64,000 bases of DNA, taken from contig NC_048561.1 of NCBI RefSeq assembly GCF_902806685.2, forward strand, positions 5,483,439 through 5,547,438, given 5' to 3'. Of the stretch, positions 50,812 through 59,341 are shown piece after piece (the stretch's first letter is position 1; every line of letters starts with the position of its first letter). A program made the position numbers and the translations under genes. Below the pieces are notes generated by a model. It saw nothing but the letters and a program-made list of their open reading frames with translations, did no database searches and was not told the origin of the DNA. Source of the DNA: Maniola hyperantus (Eukaryota; Arthropoda; Insecta; Lepidoptera; Nymphalidae).

Positions 50812-53800
50812 GTAAGTACAGATATAGATTTAAATTCAAGATCATCTTTAAAACACTTTCTGACCAGCAGAGTTGTTCATATTATATTATGGAACAAATT
50901 GCCCAAGGATGCACATCTAAATGTATTGCTAATTGCTATCCCTTTATTAGATATTCCTTTCCTAGATTTAGAATTTAAACCTGTTAATTTAGTTTAGTTT
51001 AGAGATTGTGTACAAGAGAATCGGCCTCAATATCAATATAGAGCCCAAAACAATGTTTATTTTTTATTTTTGTGTCTGAGTGCGCTTCGTTTTTGAAATT
51101 ACTGAACAGATTTGAAAGCAACTTGGCATATTTATCTTCTTAGCTTACTCAGGATCTGTGTTGTACTACAGCTGTCTCACCTGGACGGGGACAACTCGGA
51201 GTGCGGTATATGTGCCACCTGCGTGTGTCGGCTGAGGGAAGCGGCTGACTTCAGGAAGCGAGTGCTGCAGTCAGAGCAGATGTTACTCGAGGCGCGTCTC
51301 CGGGGTGAGGATCTGTGTTGTACTACAGCTGTCTCACCTGGACGGGGACAACTCGGAGTGCGGTATATGTGTTGGCTGCGGGAAGCAGCTGACTTCAGGA
51401 AGCGAGTGCTGCAGTCAGAGCAGATGTTACTCGAGGCGCGTCTCCGGGGTGAGGATCTGTGTTGTACTACAGCTGTCTCACCTGGACGGGGACAACTCGG
51501 AGTGTGGTATATACGCGAAGAAAGAATTCTTGAATTTTCCTCCATGCCACCTCTTCTTTTGCCACACCTATGACGTGGTATTGACCCCGCAGCACCTATC
51601 TACGCAACGTTCGTTGACCTTTAGCGTCAGTCAGATGTTTTATTTGCAATATATTGCGAACTTTTAAAAATTAAGATTTTTTGTGGTAACTTATCATCAG
51701 TACTATCACCTGGCTTCGTTTTTGCATCAGCTAGCGTTCTGATTACATCCTGTAGGTATTATGCGAAACGTTTCCTACAACTTAGGCCGGCCTCACACGG
51801 GCAGCTAGAAGCAGTCACTCCTGACTGCTTCAAGCTGCAGCTACTTAGTGAACTATACTAGATTTTTTAATTAAACAACATGTTTATACATTAGCTAATG
51901 TCAAATCGTAAAATAATGATACCATTGGCCCTACCGCAATGTCATGATCGCAATCATCTCTGATTGGTTAATGCTCGCTCACTATTGGCCACAGTGCATT
52001 GTTGCAACAAGAATCGCACAAATTCAGCCAATCAGAACAATTGAGATTGTAATAATGATTGATGCAGGTTTTAGACAATCGCCCTACATATTTAAGATGA
52101 TTGTGATGTATGTGGTTCAGTCGTGTCATGTGAATGAGTCAATGAACCAGCTCCCGCTTCTCTATTTTAATTTGAGCTCACACAAGCAGAGTAAAAAGGA
52201 AGCATTATAATTATTAAACTAAAATAAGTACCAGAGGTAGGTAAAATTGGTATGATAGTACTTTAAAAAAGTGTTTTAAGACATGATTTACCTAAATATA
52301 TATTTTATTTAGTAATAATATGGTCTTAGATGTTATTAAATAATTTACAGCAGGTGACTTGAGTTTTTTTTATAGTTTTTATGTAATGAGGAAGTTTCCA
52401 GGCAATGTTCGATAAAATTTTCATAGATGGCGGTGTATACTACCACCACTAGAGATGAAAAATAGTATCTTTATCTAAATGATCTATTTATTTTTCATAA
52501 AAAACTGGTAGCATTGGAAACGTCAAAAAATGTTGTTCAATTAAAAATTGGACTATAGTTTTTTCGTTGTTTCATACTAAGTGTGTTAAAGGAACAAATT
52601 GTTTTCACTCGCAGAAAACGACAAGAACGTGAAGCTGGAAGTGAAAACTGAAGCGGCGTGCGACTCCGACGCGCGCGACCCCGCCGATGACGTCACTGAT
52701 GACGTCGCTGACCGCAATGATGGTAACTTATCATCATCGTCATCGACCGATAGCATCTGTCGAGCTTGTCGCCATCCCGGCGAGTCACTCAGACGTGTGT
52801 GGTATATTATTATGGGGTAATGCTGCTGATATTAATTCTATTTTTGTGCTGCAGAAAAGGGCTGTTCGAGCTATATACAGTATGGGGCCACGAGAGTCGC
52901 TGAAAACTAAATTTAGGGAAGTTAAAATTATGACAGTGCATAATCAATATATTTTTGAAAATTTACTGTACGTACATAAAAACATAAATAAATTTAAAAA
53001 AAAAAGTGACTCATAATATAAATACTAGAAATAAAAATAAACTTGTAATGCCCGACTCTAGGCTCAGTAAAGTTAGCAATTCATTTGCTCGTAATTCCAT
53101 ACGTTTCTATAATAAGCTTCCAGAAGACATATTGGAGATGTCTCTCAACAAGTTCAAAGTTTTCATAAAACGTAAACTAATTGAAAAATCCTATTACAAT
53201 GTAAAGGATTATTTAAATGATAAGCAAGCTTGGGAATGAGTTGCTTAACGACTTTGTGATAGTTCTAATAAGTTTCAATAATTTTGTAAAGTGGTGATAG
53301 TAAAAAGAATACCCGGCTGAGTTTGTTGTGGGCTCTTCTCAGACCTGGGCGCGTTTGGAACCCTCGTCGCTTTAGTTTTAAGTTTGCGTTATAATTATCA
53401 CCACTATATCTTACAAATCTAACACCATACCAGACCATCAATAAGAGTAATTTATTACCTATTTTGAATAAATCATTTGACTTTGACTTTGACTTTGTGC
53501 TTTCGGGATGCTCAGCGCTTGCCAACACTGAGTATCTGCACTGAAGTACGGTCTCCTGGATGAGAGGCTGCCGTATTACAAGTACACACCGGTGCCGGTA
53601 CTCGAGCGCGACGGAGTCCGGCTCTACTGGGCCCGGTCCATCATCATGACAGGACTCTTCTAGCGAATAAGCCTGACATCGTGGTGGTAGACCGGGCACA
53701 GTCGATGACGTCGCTGATCGCAATGATGGTAACTCATCATCATCGTCATCGACCGATACACGTCCACTGCTGGAGTCCTAAGTCCTAAATTTTTCGAGTT

Positions 53801-56800
53801 ATTTTTTTTACCTGTTGCTATTTAAATTGCAACATCTTTAGCTCTAATTTACAACAATCTAATCTAACCTTAACTTATATCTAGTTTTTAGGGTTCCGTA
53901 CCTCAAAAGGAAAAACGGAACCCTTATAGGATCACTTTGTTGTCTGTCTGTCTGTCAAGAAACCTACAGGGTACTTCCCGTTGATCTAGAATCATGAAAT
54001 TTGGCAGGTAGGTAGATCTTATAGCTGACATTTGGGGAAAAATCTGAAAACCGTGAATTTAGGCTTACGTGCACACAAAAAAAATTAAATGGTGGTCATG
54101 AACTAATAATTAGTATTTTCAATTTTGAAAGTAAGATAACTATATCAAGTGGGGTATCATATGAAAGGTCTTCACCTGTACATTCTAAAACAGATTTTTA
54201 TTTATTTTTATGCATCATAGTTTTTGATTTATCGTGCAAAATGTCGTTGCACTTGATATAGTTATCTTACTTTGAAAATTGAAAATACTAATTATTAGTT
54301 CATGACCACCATTTAATTGTTTTTGTGTGATGTAACCACAAATTCGCGGTTTTCTGATTTTTCCCCTTATGTCTGCTATAAGACCTACCTAGCTGCAAAA
54401 TTTCATGATTCTAGGTCAACGAGAAATACCCTGCAGGTTTCTTGAGAGACAGACAGACAACAAAGTGATCCTATAAGGATTCCGTTTTTCCTTTTGAGGT
54501 ACGGAACCCAAACGTACAGTTCTTGCAATTCACGAAGGCCAGTGAACTTTACTTGTGGTGACGTCGTTTACACGGTCATTGCGTAAGTGTGCGTGCATGT
54601 CGGACCAATAATAGAGAAACAACACCTACGGATTTTCCGTGTATTTTTGGCACAGAAAATGGCGGCGCTTGTTCATAGTATCAGCTAATCAGCTGTCATA
54701 ACAAAATATTAGGTTATTTTATTTACAAGAAAAACATATTTATCAACATTTAGCATCTTCTCCACTTTAAGTATATTTTTCATAGTTAATTTTCTTGTAT
54801 TTCTTTTTTCTGTGTTTTTATAAATTGTATCTTATCAGTTAGTTAGTGCATATATTTATTTAAGAATTGTTGTGTACACATATTAAGGGTTACCGCTTAG
54901 ATCTTAATCTATTGTTTATTTTTATTTGGTCCATTTATAGCTGAAACCTGTTTTGTGTGCCTTTATAATAAAAAAAAAATAAAAAAATAAAAAATAAGTA
55001 CAACAACAACACTAGCACTGCAAATGTGTGGAAACCCTGTTTTTATAGTTATGTTGAAATGTAGTGTTGTCTCTTACACACTTATGAAAATTTTGATATG
55101 CTTGAGCTAGTTTCCGATCCGCTATTTTCTATAGGACATTAGGGCAACTCTTTATATCCCTATGGCCTTTAACACAAGCATGATTCAGTGGCCTTCGTGA
55201 AATGCAAGAACTATAACCCTAATCAAGAAATGGCAGTGGCAACCCTAACCAAACTATCCGAAAATTGTAGATTCAGAAATGGATTCACGAATGGACGAAA
55301 CAAGGAAGATGGAACATATCAACAACACGCAGAAGTCACTGAAGAGAACTAGAAATGGCCACAAAGTGAAAGGAAAACAGCATTTGAGAACGGGCAAGGT
55401 GCAGAAGTTGCAAAGGGTGGACCAGCTGGTCAAACCAGGTATGACATTCTCCCTAGTGGTTAGGTTAGGTTAGGTTAGGTTCGCCTGTCCACCGCACCTC
55501 CCCGAGCGCGGTGGTATCCATGAGGATTTCCCCACGCAAAAAAAAAAAAACAACGGGAAGTACCCTGTAGGTTTCTTGGCAGACCGACAGATAGACAGAC
55601 AACAAAGTGATCCTATAAGGGTTCCGTTTTTCCATTAGAGGTACGGAACCCTAAAAAGAAGTTTTATTTCTTGCCGATGATATGGAATCTTTTCATGCGA
55701 AGCCGACTCGCACTTGACGGTTTTTTTTTTAATAAATTGGTTATCTAATAAGCTATTTCAAAAAATTTGTCATTTCCCTTTTTCAGAATCACCTGCAGAG
55801 AAATCTCAGGCGAAAAAACAGGCTGACGCCCTGGACCAGAACCGCATGGCTCTCAGCAACACCGTCACTATAGTGAACTGTTCGTACGTCTGTCCGTTCC
55901 ACAACCGAATAAGCTTCTACTACTGCTTCTACTGTAAGGATCAGTTCACGAACCCCTCAGAGCTGAGAGAGCACACCCTGTCCCACGATCCCACAGAATT
56001 ATTCGAGAATTCCATAGAGAACAAAAAGATACCCAAAATCGATATCACGAGAATCGATTGTAGGCTATGCCCGGAAAAAATCTATGATCTCGACACGTTC
56101 AAGAACCACATCACCACACAACACCAAAAGGTTCTTCATCCGGTCGCGAACGAGTTCTTGAAATTCAAACTGACCCTGAACAATTTAACTTGCACCGAGT
56201 GCGGTTCCGTGTTCCCTTACTTCGACTCCTTAAAGAAACATATGGTCGATCACTTCGGTACTTACACGTGCGACGTGTGCGGCGCGTGCTTCCTCGAGCA
56301 CGCGTCCTTGCGCACGCACATCAAAAAGCACAACAAAGTCGACGCGAACTACCCCTGCGAGATATGCGGCAAGAATCTAAAATCTAAATACAGTATGGGC
56401 TTGCACGTTGCGACGGTACACGAAAAAAAACCCACGGTCAATTGCTATAAATGCGACGCCGCGTTCCTCTCGTACGCATTACGCAACCGGCACTTGATCG
56501 AGGCGCACGGCGACAAGCGGACGTTTCCGTGCAAGTTGTGCGATAAGGTTTACAATAGGCGGAAAACCTTGATCGAGCACCATCGCCGGAATCATTTGAA
56601 GATCTTCAACCATCAGTGCGATCTTTGCGACCAACGCTTTTATTTACCTTCCCGTTTGAAGGAACACATGGCAACACATACTGGGGAGAGGAACTTTAGA
56701 TGCGAGTTCTGTGACAAAAGTTATCCTAGATTGCAATCCTTGCAGGAGCATGTGAGATCGCACAGTAGCGACAGACGATACAAGTGTGATATTTGTCAAA

Positions 56801-56886
56801 CCACGTTCACTCAGTGCGGCAGTTTGAAAAGTCATATGAAAAACCATCATAATGTGTTTGATTTGGATGCTAGTGAGGGTTTCTGA
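50647..56886 (+). CDS. Gene D: ZAD-C2H2 zinc-finger protein (5 exons, 555 aa)
   Basis: Exons are 50647-50811, 51172-51304, 52615-52722, 55277-55438 and 55787-56886. The phases 0,1,1,1 match A, B and C, and the 1668 nt end in TGA. ZAD: LCRCC in exon 1 and ICATC in exon 2. Exon 3 is acidic and exon 4 is basic. Exon 5 alone carries the pre-finger block TVTIVNCSYVCPF and ten C2H2 fingers, colinear with B and C. It is the simplest intact form of the family in the window. Two decayed copies of exon 2 follow the real one, and a LINE insertion has duplicated the exon 3 donor region. It should be a nuclear DNA-binding regulator. Confidence 0.9.
50860..51030 (+). mobile_element. LINE-c piece and MITE end
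   Basis: 50870-50920 reads RVVHIILWNKLPKD (LINE-c C-terminus). 50990-51027 is one end of the gccgattctct MITE (gtttagagattgtgtacaag). Confidence 0.55.
51172..51304 (+). CDS. Gene D exon 2: ZAD second half
   Basis: Acceptor ttgtactacag, donor gtgagg, 133 nt, phase 0 to 1. It encodes LSHLDGDNSECGICATCVCR. Confidence 0.9.
51305..51510 (+). pseudogene. Two decayed tandem copies of gene D exon 2
   Basis: Copy 2 (51329-51448) keeps acceptor and donor but lost 13 nt inside the ICATC motif and is frame-shifted. Copy 3 starts at 51473 and is cut off after about 35 nt. Only a 24-nt spacer separates copies, too short to be an intron. Confidence 0.87.
51929..52087. mobile_element. MITE (gcgattgtct / gcggttgttt family)
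   Basis: ggccctaccgcaatgtcatg ... ttttagacaatcgccctac, one end shortened. Confidence 0.7.
52088..52614. other. Gene D intron 2, nothing recognised
   Basis: AT-rich. The sequence ggtagcattggaaacgtcaa near 52508 recurs at 59697. Confidence 0.45.
52615..52722 (+). CDS. Gene D exon 3: acidic linker
   Basis: Acceptor ttcactcgcag, donor gtaact, 108 nt, phase 1 to 1. It contains KLEVKTEAA and an Asp-rich run. Confidence 0.84.
52698..53758 (+). mobile_element. LINE insertion with 55-bp target duplication and nested LINE-b
   Basis: A 55-bp segment at 52698-52752 is repeated at 53704-53758 with two differences. Between them, 52753-52797 (ICRACRHPGESLRRV) and 53505-53703 (YGLLDERLPYYKYTPVPVL; KPDIVVVDRAQS in another frame) are pieces of one non-LTR element. 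LINE-b (about 52798-53500) is inserted into it: LQKRAVRAIYSMGPRESLKT, RNSIRFYNKLPEDILEMSL, then its 3' UTR and (tttgac)n tail. Frameshifts show both are dead. Confidence 0.78.
53886..54508. mobile_element. Inverted pair of ggttccgt-family elements
   Basis: 53886-54245 is a plus-oriented copy and 54250-54508 a minus-oriented one. They join at tgtcgttgcacttgatatag, so the pair can fold into a long hairpin with ggttccgt sequences at both outer ends. Confidence 0.75.
54509..55276. other. Gene D intron 3 remainder
   Basis: gttcttgcaattcacgaagg ... gcgtgcatgtcggaccaat at 54517-54610 repeats 5562-5652, so an unclassified interspersed repeat is present. Otherwise AT-rich. Confidence 0.45.
55277..55438 (+). 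CDS. Gene D exon 4: Lys-rich linker
   Basis: Acceptor tagattcag, donor gtatga, 162 nt, phase 1 to 1. It encodes EMDSRMDETRKMEHI, then basic residues. Confidence 0.86.
55459..55545 (+). mobile_element. (TTAGG)n tract on a poly(A)-tailed retroelement end
   Basis: ggttaggttaggttaggttaggtt (four to five TTAGG) is followed by cgcctgtccaccgcacctcc and a 12-A tail. TTAGG is the insect telomere repeat. The A tail suggests a retroelement 3' end rather than old telomere. Confidence 0.6.
55556..55657 (-). mobile_element. ggttccgt-family fragment
   Basis: gaagtaccctgtaggtttct ... gaggtacggaaccctaaaaa. Confidence 0.7.
55787..56886 (+). CDS. Gene D exon 5: ten C2H2 fingers and stop
   Basis: Acceptor cctttttcag, 1100 nt. 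Finger Cys pairs in order: CFYC, CRLC, CTEC, CDVC, CEIC, CYKC, CKLC, CDLC, CEFC, CDIC. It ends LDASEGF-stop. Confidence 0.92.
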
Positions 56887-57112
56887 AGTGGCAATGGGCA
56901 GGGCACATAGTTAGTAAAACCGATAGACGTTGGGGTCCCAAGGTGCTGGAATTGCGACCTCGCACCGGAAGACCCCCACTAGGTGGACGGACGATATCAG
57001 ACGAGTCGCAGGGAGCCGCTGGATGTCGGCGGCGCAAGACCATGGCGTGTGGAAGTCCGTACAAGAGACCTATGTCCAGCAGTGGACGTCTATTGGTTAA
57101 TGATGATGATGG
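56887..57112 (+). mobile_element. RTE-like LINE C-terminal fragment
   Basis: Translated pieces such as LELRPRTGRPPLGG and KRPMSSSGRLLV (frames shifted) are typical of the end of lepidopteran endonuclease-reverse transcriptases, followed by an atgatgatg tail. It starts right after the gene D stop, so it may form part of the 3' UTR. Confidence 0.65.
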
Positions 57113-57124
57113 GGGTTTCTTGTT

Positions 57125-57490
57125 GCCGTAATAACCTGGTGGTTAGGACGTCCGCCTCCTAATCTCAGGTCGGGGGTTGCTTGATAAGTGATTCAGTCAG
57201 AGCCTCGATAGCTCAACGGTTAAAGGAGCGGACTGAAAACCGAAAGGCCGCCGGTTCAAACCCCGCCCGTTGCACTAATGTCGTACCTACTCCTAGCACA
57301 AGCTTGACGCTTAGTTGGAGAGGAATCGGGAATAGTAGTTATTTAACATGGCTAATATTCTTTAATAAAAAACCGGCCAAGTGCGAGTCAGGCTCGCGCA
57401 TTAAGGGTTCCGTGTGCAACGGGCGGGGTTTGAACCGTCGACCTTTCGGTTTCAGTCCATTCTTTTACCCGTTGAGCTAATTGAGGCTCA
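57125..57490 (+). mobile_element. SINE cluster
   Basis: 57125-57182 is the head of the ggttagga SINE. 57203-57365 is a tRNA-Phe-derived SINE (gatagctcaacggttaaagg ... gccggttcaaaccccgcccg). 57368-57412 is a ggttccgt-family end. 57415-57490 is a second Phe-type head in reverse. Confidence 0.68.
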
Positions 57491-57710
57491 ATATACAATT
57501 AGAGTACCAACAAGTGAATTATTATTATCTAAAATAACTATGTACTATTTTAATCTATTGTTTGTTGTATGGATGCTTCATGTAAAAGTTATTTAATCCA
57601 TTATCAATTTTTATAACGTTTAAAATAAATAATAATTATTAGTTTTATTTCTGTTTCATTATTTACCTTTTAATGTAATAGTTACCGGAAATATATTCAC
57701 ATATCTATCA

Positions 57711-57880
57711 TATAAGCCCCGCAAATTGCTAATGCGCTGGAACTATGTCTCATTAACATCGAAATGACGTAATTTTGACGTCAGCCGAAATAAAAATATA
57801 CCATCAGCTCGAAACTTCAGTATAGTGCTGACGTCACTAAAATGGCGGCCACGCGCATTTGCTATTTGCGGGACTTATAC
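57711..57880. mobile_element. MITE with ataagccccgcaaattgcta ends
   Basis: ataagccccgcaaattgcta and tgctatttgcgggacttata are inverted ends. Same family as 757-921 and 19823-19998. Confidence 0.77.
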
Positions 57881-57884
57881 CACC

Positions 57885-58072
57885 TTGCTTTAACGGTGAA
57901 GGAAAACATCGTGAGGAAACTTGCATGCCTGAGAGTTTTCCATAATGTTCTCAAAGGTGTGTGAAGTCTGCCAATCCGCACTTGGCCAGCGTGGTAGACT
58001 ACGGCCAAAACCCTTCTCATTCTGAGACCCGTGTTCTGTAGTGAGCCGGTCATTGGTTGATCATGATGATAA
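57885..58072 (+). mobile_element. SINE fragment (gcctagtggttagga family)
   Basis: tgctttaacggtgaaggaaa ... tcatgatgat; the head is missing. Confidence 0.7.
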
Positions 58073-58408
58073 ATGTTCGTCAAAGAAACTACGAAATTAA
58101 TTCAGACTCATTCTATTATACTTAAACTTACAATAAATTATTAACAGTGGTTCTGGCGTCGTTTTTGATATTTTTCTCTCAACTAAAAGAGTATGTGCAT
58201 CTTTTTCTTTATATTGCAAAAGTGAAGGGTAATAAATTTAAAATTTATAAACTTTAGCGCATCTATTATAATTTTGAAAATTAATTTTAATTTATCAAAT
58301 CACATATAGATGGCGCTGTTATTAAAATATTGTGTTGACAAAATTTTTTTTTGCGATGTATCACATATTCATGGTTTTCGGATTTATTCCGTAACATGAA
58401 CTTTACAT

Positions 58409-58585
58409 TTAAAGACTCTAAATTTTAGTGCGCGCTACAAATTTAAACAGTAGGCTCGCGAGTGTGCGCTAAAATCACGGGTTTTACCATCTAAAAATTA
58501 AATTTAAAACTGTCAAACTGCGTCTGTCCTTTTCATATTACATTAGTAAGAAGAGGATGCGAATACTCTAAAATTAGGTTGTGCT
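58409..58585. mobile_element. MITE (ttttagagtatt family)
   Basis: aaagactctaaattttagtg ... gaatactctaaaattaggtt; inverted relative of 11597-11848. A further fragment lies at 59415-59475. Confidence 0.65.
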
Positions 58586-58617
58586 CAGAATCAGTACTAC
58601 AAGCTAGCTATACTTGA

Positions 58618-59085
58618 TTCTGACTTCTTGTGGCCCTTCAGACTGCAGTTCTATATTAAGGTCTGTCCACACCCGTCGGTGTGAGTCCGGACGTGCTCCT
58701 CGAGCCGCGGGTAGTTCAACACAAGCTAGCTGTACACCATTCTGACTTCTTGTGGCTCTTCAGACTGCAGTTCTGTATTAAGGCCTGTCCACACCGCGGG
58801 TAGTTCAACACAAGCTAGCTGTACTCCATTCTGACTTCTTGTGGCTCTTCAGACTGCAGTTCTGTATTAAGGCCTGTCCACACCGCGGGTAGTTCAACAC
58901 AAGCTAGCTGTACTCCATTCTGACTTCTTGTGGCTCTTCAGACTGCAGTTCTGTATAAAGGCCTGTCCACACCGCGGGTAGTTCAACACAAGCTAGCTGT
59001 ACTCCGGGTGCTGAGTCTTCATGTGGCCCTTGAGACTGCAGTTCTGTATAAAGGCCTGTCCACACCGCGGGTAGTTCAACACAAG
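58618..59085 (-). repeat. 89-bp tandem copies of the gene E terminal finger end
   Basis: gggtagttcaacacaagcta occurs at 58709, 58798, 58887, 58976 and 59069, spaced 89, 89, 89 and 93 bp. Each unit repeats the last ~60 coding bases of gene E (QAFIQNCSLKGHMK), part of its stop region and 3' flank. All lie beyond the stop codon, so they are 3' UTR or flank. Confidence 0.9.
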
Positions 59086-59341
59086 CTAGCTGTACTCCGG
59101 GTGCTGAGTCTTCATGTGGCCCTTGAGACTGCAGTTCTGTATAAAGGCCTGTCCACACACGTGGCAGCGGTAGCGGCGGTCGTTGGTGTGGATGCGGATG
59201 TGGTCCTTGAGCGTCTTGAGGCGCGGGTAGGTCTTCTCGCACACTTTGCACTTGTAGTTCCTCTCGCCGGTATGTGTCGGCATGTGGTTGGTGAGCGCGA
59301 ACCGCGTGAAGAACTTCTGCCCGCAGCACTGGCATTCGTAT
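59086..59341 (-). CDS. Gene E terminal exon: last three fingers
   Basis: Acceptor tcattccag, then one base completing an Arg codon. It encodes YECQCCGQKFFTRFALTNHM, the TGERNYKC block, and CHVCGQAF...KTQHPEYS-stop. Confidence 0.88.

Noticed and set aside
51177..51545. 122-codon minus-strand frame over the gene D exon 2 copies
   Set aside because: Reverse complement of the tandem ZAD exon. Its internal repeats mirror the duplication.
52687..53239. Open frames of 109 and 77 codons as new genes
   Set aside because: They read LQKRAVRAIYSMGPRES and RNSIRFYNKLPEDILE, the C-terminus of a dead LINE.
57203..57280. Functional tRNA-Phe gene
   Set aside because: The tRNA-like head is continuous with a SINE body repeated at 3768 and 36240, and its stems have mismatches.
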